A stretch of DNA of 64,000 nt from Bretschneidera sinensis (GCA_023935145.1 CM043699.1:105475536-105539535), one strand, 5' to 3'. Positions 1-10,679 are shown, numbered from the stretch's first letter. A program made the numbers and translations. Notes: generated by a model from the sequence alone, not told the origin.

Positions 1-261
1 ATTTGGTAGGAAAAAATAAAACAAAAAAAAATGTTTTTTTATATTACTCACCCCCCACCCCCACACACACACCGTTTTTTGCATGTCCTTGTTGTTTAAC
101 ATGCAAGCAATTTCGTGTTGTGTGACAACACCTGGACATCCAGGTGTTGTCACACCCCTTTTTTTCATAATAGTAAATTTTTCATATATCTATTATTTTA
201 ATTCCATGTCATATCTATCAAATTACTTCTTTACCCTTACTTTAAGAACACGGGTATTATA
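1..261 (-). repeat. Partial 3' LTR of left Tekay-type element
   Basis: Read on the minus strand this begins TATAATACCCG, then follows the same order as the LTR start at 36320 (TGTAATACCCG) for roughly 120 bases before diverging. The canonical TG start has become TA. It directly follows the chromodomain end of pol, where a 3' LTR belongs. It runs off the left edge of the window, so neither its full length nor a target duplication can be seen. It contains a perfect 16-bp-arm hairpin (120-155) and a C-rich stretch at 49-72. Confidence 0.8.
120..155. other. Perfect 16-bp inverted repeat inside the LTR
   Basis: The arm gtgtgacaacacctgg (120-135) is followed by the loop acat and its exact reverse complement (140-155). 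The matching part of the LTR at 36500-36560 keeps only degenerate pieces of this structure. Role unknown. Confidence 0.85.
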
Positions 262-727
262 ATTATACCTACCTTATAAAAATTTCATCCCCGAAATTTC
301 CTTACCTAACTTATGAAAAAGCTTGGGGTACTCTTTCCTCATTCTTGCCTCATACTCCCAAGTATTTTCTTCAACATCTTTGTTTTGCCATAATACTTGA
401 ATCAAATGAATGACTTTATTATGCAAGACTTGTTTCTATCTATCTAGAATTCTGATTAGTACTTGCATAAAGGTCAAATCTTCCTGAATTTCTACAGCTT
501 GGCTCGAAATATTATGAGATTCAACAATCTAAGTGCTTTCGCAAAAATGAAGCATGAAATACGTTATGTAACTTCCTCAACTCTGGAGGCAAATCCAGGC
601 TATTCGCAACTAGTCCAAGTTTCTCAATAACCTCATAGGGTCACATATACTTCGGACTCAACTTTCCTTTTCTTTTTTACCCTCAACACACCTTTTCATG
701 GAGATATTTTCATATACACCCAATCAC
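262..727 (-). pseudogene. Tekay pol C-terminus: integrase tail and chromodomain-like segment
   Basis: Minus-strand translation gives KRKGKLSPKY, PYEVIEKLG and NVFHASFLRK (about 530-690). These match the conserved integrase tail (GPY/F-like module) of Ty3/gypsy chromoviruses. Further on come VEIQEDLTF, VLWQNKDVEENTWEYEA and MRKEYPKLF (about 305-510), the pattern of a Tekay/Del C-terminal chromodomain. Stops interrupt it (DR*KQVL, KYM*PYEV). The chromodomain is what marks the element as a chromovirus; in known families it is thought to guide integration to chromatin. The product is not functional. Confidence 0.75.
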
Positions 728-958
728 TTAAGCAATATCTCTTTTTGATACTATACTCAAAGGCAACTGCATCGAATACAATGAACCATGTGCCTCTCTC
801 AATATCTCTTTTTTCATCTCAACATCATTGGGAACACAAATTCTATGTACCAATACCAACATGTCATCCTCTCTGATTATGAACTCAATATGCACTCCAC
901 TCAGTACTTCCTGCTTTATCTTTTCTATCTCTTCATCTCTACCTTGCATCTCTAGCAA
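728..958 (-). pseudogene. Integrase N-terminal remnant, catalytic core deleted (left Tekay)
   Basis: The translation holds FIIREDDM, RICVPNDVEMKKEILREAH and then SIVSKRDI. The same order occurs in the right Tekay element at 62920-63050 and 63400. Between these pieces the right element has the zinc-binding domain (CLICQQ) and the first core Asp region (MDFIYGF). Here those are missing, and the second half of the core is missing as well. Two internal deletions therefore removed nearly all of the DDE core. The element cannot make its own integrase. Confidence 0.75.
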
Positions 959-961
959 GCA

Positions 962-1430
962 TTATACTATAGATGATTGTACAACCATGTTTACTAACAA
1001 TGATCCTCTATCACTAATATTCAACTTCATTCTTATCTCTCTTAAATCTATCATCAATTTCACATCATGACTTTCAATAGCAATTAATCTTCCTATAGAT
1101 TTTCTACTCAATGCATCTGTTACCACATTCGTCCTTCCTAGATGATAGTGAATTATATAATCATAGTCACTAATCAACTCCATCAACTGCCTCTGTCTCA
1201 AATTCAACTCTCTCTAGGTAGGTAAGTATATTAAACTCTTGTGATTAGTAAATATCTCACAAGTGGCTCCATACAGATGATGTCTCCAAATCTTCAAAGC
1301 AAACACTATGGCAGCTAACTCTAAGTCTTGAAGGTAATTTCTCTCATGATTCCTCAATTGCTTAGAAGAAAATGTCATTACCTTCCTATGTTGTATCAAC
1401 ACACATCCCAACTTTTGATGGGATGCATCA
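962..1430 (-). pseudogene. Ty3/gypsy RNase H domain (left Tekay)
   Basis: Motifs read in order are [49 protein letters not shown], then a TAG stop, then [15 protein letters not shown] and VTDALSRKS. This is the usual gypsy RNase H, including the conserved ADALSR-type end. The stop falls inside a TQRELN-like motif. The same stop is present in the right Tekay copy (62590-62610). Confidence 0.8.
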
Positions 1431-1559
1431 CTTTATACCACAAATCCTTCATCACCAAAAGGAAGCATCAATACTGGAGCTGTAGTCAATTTCTCCTTTA
1501 GTAATTGGAAACTTTTCTCACATTCTCCAGACCATACAAATCTCACATCTTTCCTATTC

Positions 1560-2290
1560 AATCTAGTCTACAGTACTGTAATAATAGAAATATTCTGAAT
1601 GAATCTTCTATAATAACCAGCTAACCCCAAGAAGATTATAATCTTAGTCACATTAGTTGGTCTCTCCCAACTCAACATTGCCTCTACCTTTTGTGGATCA
1701 ACTGTTATACCATCTCCAGATATTACATACCCCAAGAAAGTTACTTCATTCAGCCAAAACTCACATTTAGAAAATTTTACATACAATCTCTCTCTTTAGA
1801 ATCTCCAACACGGTCTTTAAATGTTTCATATGTTCTTCATCATTTTTAGAATATACCAAAATGTCATCAATAAATATAACCATAAATTTGTCAAGAAATA
1901 GTTTAAACACCATATTCATCAAATCCATGAATGTTGCTAGAGCATTTATCCACCCAAATGGCATCATAAGAAACTTATGGTAACCATAACGTTCCCTAAA
2001 AGCAGTCTTAGGCACATCTTTATCCTTTACCTTCAACTGATGATAACCTGAGCTCAGGTCTATCTTAGAAAACACCCTTGCTCTCTGTAACTGCTCAAAT
2101 AAATCATTTATCCAAGGCAAAAGATATTTTTTCTTAATGGTGATCTTATTTGGTTGTTTGTAGTCTATACACACATCATCGTTCTATCTTTCTTCTTCAC
2201 AAACAATACAAGAGCTCCCCATGGTGACATACTTAGTCGAATAAATTTTTTATCTAACAATTCTTGAAGTTGAACTTTTAACTCTCTCTC
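1560..2290 (-). pseudogene. Ty3/gypsy reverse transcriptase domain (left Tekay)
   Basis: The longest frame (2174 down to 1767) shows [53 protein letters not shown] and the catalytic [11 protein letters not shown] (xxDD intact). It continues in another frame as [20 protein letters not shown] and [16 protein letters not shown] frameshift separates the two frames near 1780. The spacing matches chromovirus RT. The domain has decayed but its active-site aspartates survive. Confidence 0.85.
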
Positions 2291-2880
2291 AACTCAGCGG
2301 GTGCCATTCTGTAGGATGCTATATATGTGATGAACCTTATCACATCAATAGAGAATTTAATCTCTCTACTGGGAGGCAAACTAGATAACTCATCAAGAAA
2401 TTCATCAGAAAAATCTTTCAAAACTAAGATTTCTTCCAACTCTCTACTATCATTTCCAAAATCCACCACATATGCCAAAATAAGATAATTCGAGAGTATC
2501 TTACGTTCTCCCTGAAACTAAATTTCTCTTGTCCATATCCTGAACACTACATTCTTTCTGGAACAATCAACCCATGTGTAATATGTCGACAACTAATTCA
2601 TTCCCAAAATCAAATGAAAATCTATCATATTCAAAGTTAATAAATCAACTTCAAATTTTCTATCATCTATACGGATTACACAACCCCAATAATAGTTTTA
2701 ATCATAATTCAATCTTCAGTAGGAATTTCAACAATAAGATTATGCATCAAAGGACTAATATAAGCATCAATATACTTCATAAACACACTGGATGCGAAAG
2801 AATGAGTTATACCAAGACCAACCAACATTGATATGTCTACCTTTTCTACATACAAAGTACCTAAAATTAAGACAATTCTG
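2291..2880 (-). pseudogene. Retropepsin-like region and pro-RT linker (left Tekay)
   Basis: Minus-strand reading gives LVGLGITHSFASSVFMK, where active gypsy proteases have L-I-D-S-G-A-T-H-S-F, so the catalytic Asp is replaced by Gly. Downstream come ISPLMHNLIVEIP and, in the linker, VLKDFSDEFLDELSSLPPSREI (2278-2478), the conserved stretch before RT. Several stops lie between. The family assignment comes from the parallel region of the right Tekay element (58974-59348). Confidence 0.7.
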
Positions 2881-4092
2881 GGATAAAGATCTTACCCGAT
2901 TACATTTATAGCACGTTCTAGTCTTTCTATCACATTACCACATCCCTTAGGTAGTACGCTTCTACCTCTACCATAACTTCTAGTTCCCACAGACTGTCTA
3001 CCAATTCTAGGGGTCCCACCAACATTACTTTGAATTATAGAAGCTATGGATCTAGCTTAACCCTAACTCTGCATTACAGTTCCCTGTGACAAGGAACGCC
3101 CTCTCTGGGATGGTCTCCCACCCTGCACACTCATATTGCTACCACCTCTAAGTCTCTCAAATCTAGACCTCCTCAGCCAATCCCACATACCTTTAAACTC
3201 CATCAAATCCTTCTCAATTTGTAATGTTATATCCACCAACCTAACATAAATCATATGCCTTATATAAGATAGGTTCAACCTAATATCAAAATATAATCCA
3301 TCTAAGAACCTCTTACACTTCTTCTCCTTTATGTATACCATTTTCAATACAAACTTTGTCAAGGCCACAAATCTGTTATCATACTGAGCCACAGTCAGCA
3401 TATTTTACCTCAAATAAATAAAATCTCTCTTATATTGGGCACTGAAAGTATATGAGCAATATTTATAAAAGAAAAAACCTTCTTAAATATACTCTAATTT
3501 AAGGGTCTATCAACATATGCACTTACCTTGGGAAGAGTATCCTCCCACCATTCTAAAGCTTCTCATTCTAACTTAAACGAAGCAAAAGTGACCCTCTGCT
3601 TGTCAGTCACTAGTAAAATACCAAATAATCTATCTACATGTTTCACCCATAGCTCAGGCTCAAAATAATTTATAGATCCTTTAAACAACAAAGCATTCAA
3701 CTTAATATATCTAACAAAACAATCTCCCTACATCTCGTGCATAAACTCACCTTTCCCCTTTTGAATGTCTACCATTATTGGATTTACAACAACCTCGTGC
3801 ACTGCTCTAGCCTGTTCATTAAGTCTATGCTATAGACTATCAACTCTATCATCTATTACATTTATTTTCTCAAGAGCATGAGCAAGAGCTTTTCTTACCT
3901 CATCTCTTTCAATTCCAGATTCTCTCACACTCTTACTAGCATCAATTATACTATCAACACTTTCCCTTCTAAGAAACTTACTCTAACTCAATCTTCATCT
4001 CAACCTCAGCTCGTCTAAAAATTGGGGGCCTACCACACCCTCCCTGGTCAGCAACTCTAACTTTAGGTCTCCTATGTCCACGTGACATCCTC
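2881..4092 (-). pseudogene. Degenerate gag of left Tekay element
   Basis: The N-terminal part (about 4090-3830) carries RRPKV and CGRPPIF, matching the right Tekay gag at 57560-57640. The frame at 3063-3401 holds LTVAQYDNRFVALTKF, KCKRFLDGL and a basic segment ending SVQGGRPSQRGRSLSQG. A degenerate CCHC knuckle (CYKCN) follows at about 2900-2940. Gag forms the virus-like particle in these elements. Multiple stops and frame changes make this copy non-functional. It shows the normal order that is disturbed by inversion in the right copy. Confidence 0.75.
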
Positions 4093-4172
4093 AGACTATG
4101 CATTAAAATATAATTTATTTTAATCTTCCACTTTTTTTTTCTTTTTTATGCAATCTACAGAATCATAAAACC

Positions 4173-4190
4173 TAATGCTCTGATGCCAAA
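4173..4190 (-). other. Primer binding site, initiator-Met tRNA type (left Tekay)
   Basis: On the minus strand the LTR ends CGTTACA, and two bases later comes TTTTGGCATCAGAGCATT, close to the tRNA-iMet PBS core TGGTATCAGAGC (one difference within that core). The right Tekay copy at 57456 has the exact TGGTATCAGAGC. Confidence 0.8.
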
Positions 4191-4192
4191 AT

Positions 4193-5459
4193 TGTAACGA
4201 TCCATCCCAAGTTGGCCACCCCTGAGATGGTTTCGTCACATTTTGAAATCCCAGTATAACACATATATGCGACAATACAAAAACATTAACTAAAAAAACT
4301 TATCCAATCCTTAACTCTTCTCAGAGAAGATACATCATCATCCACCTTTCCGAAACTATATATACATATAACAAAATTAATGAAAATATTTTTATTACAA
4401 GTTTTTCTTTCTTTCTTACAATGTCTGAGGACTTGACCATGGGGCTTACTTAAGGTAGTTACTCTGCTATCAGCTCTAAACTCTATCTGCCCTGCCCGCT
4501 GCCTGAAAATTTTCAACAATGAGGAGTGAGCTTCACAAGCTCAGTGAATTAAATTTACTAGAAGTACTCAATTATATACTTCCAGTCGCATCTTATAATT
4601 CAATTGTCTCTAATTTACCAATATAAATCATCTATTTCTTCACAGATAATCATTCAATCTTTTAAATAATCTTCCTATATTCATTCATATATTATCTCAT
4701 ATAAATCAATAATAACATTCTATTATAATTTCAACCATTTATCAATCTCATTTTAAATTAATCATCAAACATATCAATTTTTCTTTTCATATATTTAATC
4801 ATCTTGAGATTTTCAATTTAACATCATTATTTACCTTGTTATGAGTTTCACAGCATATAATCAATTAACCAAATCAATTTTTATCATATCTTACTGTCAT
4901 ATTTATTTCTCATCATATCTGTCTCTTTGTGAGACTCATTTGTCTATAAATCATATCACAATCAAGATTAATGCTTTAGCATCTCAATCAATAAAAATCA
5001 ACAATTAAAACAAATGCAATGCATGAATTTAAATTATCTTTCTTTCTTTCTCATAAAATCATTTCATATTATAATTTGGAAATGTCTTCTAACATGTCGA
5101 CATGTTTCAGCTAGAACGACTACCTTCCCGATTCTTTTTTTTTTAGCTAGACCAGCTACCTTCCCAGTTATTTTATTTTCAGCTAGACCGGCTGCCTTCC
5201 CGGTTATTTTATTTTAAGCTAGATCGGTTGTCATCCCGATCTTTTATTTTAAGCACATGAGCAATCATATGAAAACAAGCATGCATCCAAGCATTCAATT
5301 TAGCTATCCAGCTCATTCTCAAAATTATTATTTCTATCATCTTCATTAAATTATCTCCTCATGCATCTTATCCACTTTTCAATTATAATTTTTCAGAAAT
5401 TTCATAAAATTTCTCGACATATTTTTTCATTCAGCCATCCTATTTAAAATATAAATTAT
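4193..5459 (-). repeat. 5' LTR of left Tekay element, truncated
   Basis: It ends (minus strand) in TCGTTACA next to the PBS and aligns by eye with the plus-strand LTR at 56262-57451. The match continues to the shared word AATTTATATTTTA at 5447-5459. There it stops abruptly and copia gag sequence begins. The upstream part of the LTR, including its TG start, is missing. It carries four 36-bp tandem units at 5109-5252. Confidence 0.8.
5109..5252 (-). repeat. Four 36-bp tandem units with hairpin potential
   Basis: Units start at 5109, 5145, 5181 and 5217, exactly 36 bases apart. Each has agctaga, a short arm, a spacer near ctaccttc and a second arm. Units 3 and 4 form perfect stems (ACCGG/CCGGT and GATCGG/CCGATC). 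Unit 2 pairs fully only if G-U pairs on the minus strand are allowed, which is the element's RNA sense. Unit 1 is imperfect. The solo LTR at 60777-60912 has another 36-bp repeat at the same place. Confidence 0.85.
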
Positions 5460-6380
5460 GGTTTCTTGCAACCAAAACACATAATAGGTTCCCTTTTTGG
5501 AATGAAATCCTTTGTCTAAGGTTTCTTACTCTTTTTCAAGAACTTATGAAACCTTTTGGTGATTAAGGCCATTTCACCATCTACTTCACTGCTCTCATTT
5601 TCTTCTTCCTTTTCTTCCTCTTTGTTTCTTGTGGAGGCTTTGAGAGCAATCATTTTCTTCTTCTTTTCATCATCATTGGCACCGAGATTCATCACACTTC
5701 CATCTCGTATGGCAATAATGATCTGAGAAACGTTTCGACATCAAGTTTTTCGAGATCTTTGGCCTCCATTATGACTGTCTTCTTTTCTTTCCAAGTAGAT
5801 GGCAAAGATATTAATATCTTCCTTATTAGTTCTAACTCCTCAATGTTCCTACCAAGAAGCTTTAAACCATTAACAATAGTGGTAAACATGAGTGCATTTA
5901 AAAAATTGTTTCGTTAGGAGACATCTTGAAAGATTCATACTCGGACACTAGCATATAAATTTTTTATTTCTTAACTTCACTAGTGCCCTTATATGTAACT
6001 TGTAGTTTGTTTGAAATCTCCTTAGCAGAAACACATGTAGAAATTTTATTGTACTCAGAAATATCTAAAGCACAATGTAACATACTAGTGGCTCTACTAT
6101 TTAGAGACATCATTCTACAATCCTCTTCATTAAACTCAGTTTTGAGTTTGGGCATTGTATGATTGATTTCTCCAATAGTTATTTCCTTTGTAGGAATTCT
6201 AGGTCCTTCCTCAATGATTCTCAATAAATTATAATCTTGTCATTCGACAAAGATTTTCATTCTATTTTTCCAGTATTTATAGTTTGAGCCATTGAGCAAA
6301 GGAGGTCTTTTATAGGGATGACCTTCGGTATAGCTATTTAAAGCCATCGGATCAACTCAAGGATTTTAAGCCTGAAATTG
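5460..6380 (-). pseudogene. Ty1/copia gag fragment, 3' truncated at the zinc knuckle
   Basis: Minus-strand translation gives LRIIEEGPRIPTKEI, MSLNSRATSMLHCALDISEY, ISNKLQVTYKGTSEVKK (5964-6224), then IRKILISLPSTWKEKKTVI and LEKLDVETFLRSLLPYE (5692-5889), then an acidic stretch and CFGCKKP. This is the copia gag (UBN2-type) with the start of its CCHC knuckle, as in SIRE/Maximus-like elements. Homology stops right after CFGCKKP at about 5460, so protease, integrase, RT and the 3' LTR are gone. Confidence 0.8.
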
Positions 6381-6402
6381 AATACGGGGCTCTGATACCG
6401 AT

Positions 6403-7528
6403 TGTAAACTGAGGTACAAACCCAAGAGGGGGGTGAATTGGATTTTAAAAAACTTTTTGCTAAGTAACACACAAGTTTTTAACAATTTAATCAAGAAAGA
6501 CACACAACAAATAATATGCTGAAATTAAAATAGTAAAGGAAGAAAATATGCAAACTCCGTTTATAGTGGTTCGGATATATCGGAATCTCTCTGACCCTAC
6601 GTTCACTCTCTTCAAGGAACCTCCTTTAAGTAATCCACTAAATGTAGTCAAGCAACTTCACTAGTGTTGCACAAACCTTACAAATACTCTTTTCCATAAG
6701 AAAGTTACAAATAAGTGTTTAATCCTAAACACTCTAAGAGTTACACCAACTCTTTCTCTTTACAATGAATGGTATTAAATGTAAAAGAAAGGTAGAAAGA
6801 TAGCAATGACTACTTTACAAGATGAATATTATCTCTCTTTCAAGTAAAGAATGGCTCACAATAAAATTTTCAAGGCTTTTGAGAGTATTAATGAGCTATG
6901 AATCAAATTGAATGTTCTATCATCTTTTTCAAATGCTCATTGATGTGAGTTTTTATAGCCTTGGTGTTATATGGCCATTAGACACTGATTTGGTATATTT
7001 GGGGCATTAAATGCTCAAGTCTCGTATCTCAAACAGTCATATTTTTGAATTACCAGTCGACTGAGTCTTTGTACCAGTCGACTGAGTCAAGTGAAAAAAG
7101 TTCACTTTTATGCTTAGGGCAAGTATCCATTGACTAGGTTAAGTTACCAGTCGATTAGGAACTTACTGCCCCTTTTATCAGTCGACCGGTTCAGAGCCCC
7201 AATCGATTGGGTTGTCTAAAAACCCAGTTTTTATGTTTTTAAAACAGTTTTTGATATAAAGACACTTTTCATATTTATTTTTGTCAAAACTTTTTACAAA
7301 ATAAGCCATAGTTCAAGCTAGGTAACTGAAATTAGAGATTTACAATATGATTCAATTACCTTAGAGCCTATTCTAGATGTTCTATTTTTTTTTTTTTATA
7401 TTTGAACGTGTTGTATTCTTGCGTCTTGTTTCTGTATTGAATGATTTTCCCGCTTAAACACTTAGATAAAACTGTTAGTGCAATTTAAGTAGTGTTTTGT
7501 CATTATTAGAATCAAATACGGGTCAACA
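6403..7528 (-). repeat. 5' LTR of copia element, with PBS at 6381-6400
   Basis: On the minus strand this runs from TGTTGACCCG to CAGTTTACA (TG...CA, 1126 bp). It is followed by ATCGGTATCAGAGCCCCG, the tRNA-iMet-type PBS. The stretch near 6425 (plus strand aagaggggggtgaatt) is a common sight at the LTR end of SIRE/Maximus copia elements. The left flank is gag (5460-6380). No target duplication can be tested because the other end of the element is lost. Confidence 0.8.
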
Positions 7529-8039
7529 GGGCCAAGACGACGCAACTAAGCTCCGGCTTAGGCTCAGGCCAAGGCCAAGGTGCGATGCAACACACTGTGA
7601 GCCTTCGCTCTATCTTTTTCACAAAAAAGCAAATAAGAATCTCAAGTAAATTCTTATAAAGAATTTTGCTTTTTTATTTCTTATCAATGCGAGACAAAAC
7701 CAATTTTGGTTTTCAAACAACCATTTACTCTCATTTTAAGCTCGTTTATTAAGCTTTCTTTTGAACCAAAATCAATACCCATTAAATCTCTAACTTGAGA
7801 TTTATTGAAAAGGATCATGATTATGACCCTTCTCTAGCAGTATCGGTAGGTGTAGACACAAAACAACTTCTTATTTCACATCCTGATTCTGATGAGATTC
7901 AATCTCACAATGAATTTGACCTCCATTTAAATTCTCAAATGGAGAGGATGGCGGTCCTATTGAAATCAACTAATCTAAGTTCTTTTAATGGCTATTAATA
8001 ACTTAAATTTAAACTTTAAAATGATCAAAATTAGCTTTT
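7529..8039. other. Unassigned host sequence between copia LTR and element B1
   Basis: About 510 bases with no recognised family. One open frame (7795-7998, plus, 67 codons) encodes a hydrophilic peptide with no motif I know and no upstream context. It could be an exon scrap or chance. The segment resumes after B1 at 17675, so it was the pre-insertion target; aatgg at 8040-8044 is the left half of the B1 target duplication. Confidence 0.4.
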
Positions 8040-8847
8040 AATGGTGTTGTGAGTTTTAAATTACTCGCAAGCGCATGAATCGTGTGCAATATAGTGTTGT
8101 GCAAGTGCGATGTCGAATCCACAGGGAGTGCGTTGTGAAAATAGCTTTTTATCTAAACTAACCTTATTTTAACCTAGTTCCGAATTGTGAATTATATATA
8201 TATATTTTTTGGCAAAACAAATATGAACTAAAGTAAATTGATTTAATAATTAATGATGAAAACACTAAGGTTTCTGAATCCACCCAACCAAAGTAAAGTA
8301 TATATCTTCATGTTCTAAAAATAATCTATCAAAACATTCCATGAATCCAACTTAAACAAAAAACAACGAATATCCCAATTAAACCAAAAGCATCGAATGT
8401 ATCCACTTTTAACAAATTACAAAGGAAATCCAATTTAATCGAAAGGATTCGATGTATCCATCGGATGAATCACACAGAATATCCAACAGAACAATTAAAA
8501 ACTATCAATCATAAGAATTTACTCAAACAATTGAAATAGAACATTTAAACTAAATATATCATAATTGTATAAACATATCTGAAAATATAATGCTAAACAA
8601 TGGCGAGGCTTCATCTTCAACCTTAGCTGAAGATTTTAGCCACCCATCATCATGAAACTAAATTTCACAATAAAAAGTGCTAAGCATTAAATACTTGAAA
8701 AGAATTAAAACTGACTGTACATTGGGAGAAATTCCACACGCTGTTGGGCAACACTTCCCCCGGTGTTGGCAAAAGCCCTTAGGAGATCTACTAGAATGCT
8801 AGTAGAAATCCACCAGACTGCACACTGAATAATGAGGTGAGATAGTG

Positions 8848-8857
8848 TTTATATAAG
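8848..8857 (-). promoter_or_regulatory. LTR TATA box of B1
   Basis: Minus strand CCTTATATAAAC. The same motif sits at 17113-17124 in the other LTR and at 39588-39599 and 47795-47807 in B2. It lies about 35 bases downstream of a CCCACATCG word and directly below the palindrome array, as expected of a U3 core promoter. Function is inferred from position. Confidence 0.65.
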
Positions 8858-8889
8858 GGAATTCTCGGAGTACAATGAGCTGTAAATTC

Positions 8890-9229
8890 GATGTGGGATA
8901 CTGCCTCTTTGCGATCGATCACAAGTCTGGTGCGATCGATCGCAGCATGGTGCGATGCAATGCGTCTGGCGCGCTGTAAGTGCTTCCTATCCGATATGGG
9001 ATGTGCGAGTCAACTGCGATCGATCGCAGCCCTGTTGCGCTCGAGCGCATCACAGTGCGCTGTAATATATATGCAGTATCAAATGTTTCCTTTCCAATGT
9101 GGGATGTGCGAGTCACTTGCAATCGATCGCAAGTCTGGTGCGCTCGAGCGCAGGTGCGATTGATCTCATGCCATGTGCGCACGATCGCAGGTGCGATCGA
9201 TCGTACGTCATGTGCGCTCGATCGCACTA
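8890..9229 (-). repeat. U3 array: 103-bp units with GATCGATC palindromes
   Basis: The word (g)atgtggga or its variant recurs at 8890, 8993 and 9096, a period of 103 bases. Each unit holds palindromes of the form TGCGATCGATCGCA or TGCGCTCGAGCGCA. The other LTR repeats this at 17155, 17258 and 17361, again 103 apart, ending near 17492. The array is CpG-rich in an AT-rich setting and sits upstream of the TATA box in the element's orientation. It may be an enhancer or binding array; that is inference. Confidence 0.85.
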
Positions 9230-9405
9230 GGCATCCTCAGCTTTGCTCTTTAAGCCCTGAAGTTTCCATATTGCTTTATTTTAGTCCAAAACCTATAAAA
9301 GCACATAAAACACAGAAAAAAGATAAAATAGCATGAAATAACATAATTAAGAATTCAACAAATGTAAACTAAGGGGCTAAAACACGTAATATTTAGCACT
9401 CATCA

Positions 9406-10679
9406 AATACCCCCAAACTTACATATTGCTAGTCCCATAGCAATACGAAACTAAAAACTAAATGAAAAACAAAGAATATAAAGATAAGTTCATAACTCAT
9501 GGTACCCAAAGATTTTAGGAGCACACACCATCATGATAATGATTCATGAGCAAGCTTAAAAAGATAAACCCATCTTCATAATGAATAGAAATGTTAAAAT
9601 CTAATTACTTACAAAAGGCAAGTTAATGCATCATAAGTCTGACTCAGTGTAAAGTGAATTAGCAAATAAAAATGAAGCTTCCGAATAAGTCCAATGTGTA
9701 AGGTCTCTATGTCTCAAGATTCAGCGCATTTCCCATCAGAATGAACGAAAATGGCATTGTTTTTATTTTCTTCTCTTTTTGTAAGACTTTGTTATGTTTA
9801 GTTTCCTTAAGCTTCCTAATTGACCCATGTAGCGAGCGTTGAGTCAATGACTCCCAAACCAGATGGTTTTAGGGCATTAGGTGTACAGACACCCCTTAGG
9901 ACTTACTAATTCGAGTCAAAAAGGCTACAAAATTAAACTGGCCTTAATATTATTAAACAAAATTCCAACCTTTTGACATGAACACTCACTGCTTACTGAG
10001 GCAAGAGGTCCAGTTACTCAGTGGAAAGTTTATTTATGATCATTATTTTCATTCATCATTTTTTTTTATATATATATGCCAAAGTGTTAATCCAACAAGT
10101 CATCCAGTTTCAGTTAAGATAGAAACATACACATTAAAATCACATGTCATACCTCACATAATGCGTACTAATGTGCTCGTGTTAGATTCGAGATCAAACA
10201 TATGAATTCTCAAATGCCTCAAGTAACTAAATTTTAAAACTTTATCAACAGATCATGTGTTCCAAAATTTAAGCTCACCAATGAATCACATCACATAAAT
10301 TGTTTAGATCAACCAAAATTTCAAAATAACATGAGCATACATTAAAAAAAACAACAAATTAGGACAAAATGTGTGTAATGTGTCTCCCATACCCCCAAAC
10401 TTAAATTACACATTGACCCCAATGTGTGAATAATATGGAAAGAGTTGACCTGGGATATGGAGAACTATCTGGACTGGTATGGCTCATAGTATACTCCCAA
10501 ACTTGATCTGCAGTACGTGTTGTCCCTGAAAAATAAAGACTAGAAAACAAAAAATACTGGAAACAAACATTAAGCATAAATATGTAAAATAATAAACAAA
10601 TAAAAAGATAAGCTGTGGGGTGCCTCCCATGAGCGCTAAGTTTAAAGTCTTCAACCAGACTCTCCTTAGTAGATGACCC
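9406..10679 (-). other. Non-coding 3' region of B1 between integrase and 3' LTR
   Basis: About 1.3 kb without a credible frame. It matches 40036-41330 in B2 and partly 29748-29920. It includes the PPT beside the LTR and a second PPT-like tract (ACTTAAATTTAAG region with TTTGGGGGTATGGGAG, minus strand, near 10388-10405). I find no envelope-like frame here, although some Athila elements carry one. Confidence 0.7.

Larger units (their letters stand above)
8045..9405 (-). repeat. 3' LTR of element B1 (1361 bp)
   Basis: It begins tgttgtgagttttaaatt and ends ttagcactcatca on the plus strand; read with the element it is TGATGAGTGC...CACAACA. It matches the LTR at 16325-17669 with scattered differences and indels. 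U3 (high-coordinate side) holds the palindrome array; the TATA box is at 8848-8857. The PPT (minus TAAGTTTGGGGGTA, 9408-9421) abuts its outer edge. Confidence 0.93.

Noticed and set aside
8890..9229. CRISPR-like array
   Set aside because: Repeat words are short palindromes in larger tandem units without unique spacers, and the DNA is plant transposon.
8891..9336. Open frames on both strands across the palindrome arrays (also 17064-17636, 39551-39987, 47810-48178, 29448-29678)
   Set aside because: They arise because the repeated GATCGATCGC words contain no stop in several frames. They have low-complexity composition and lie in LTR U3.
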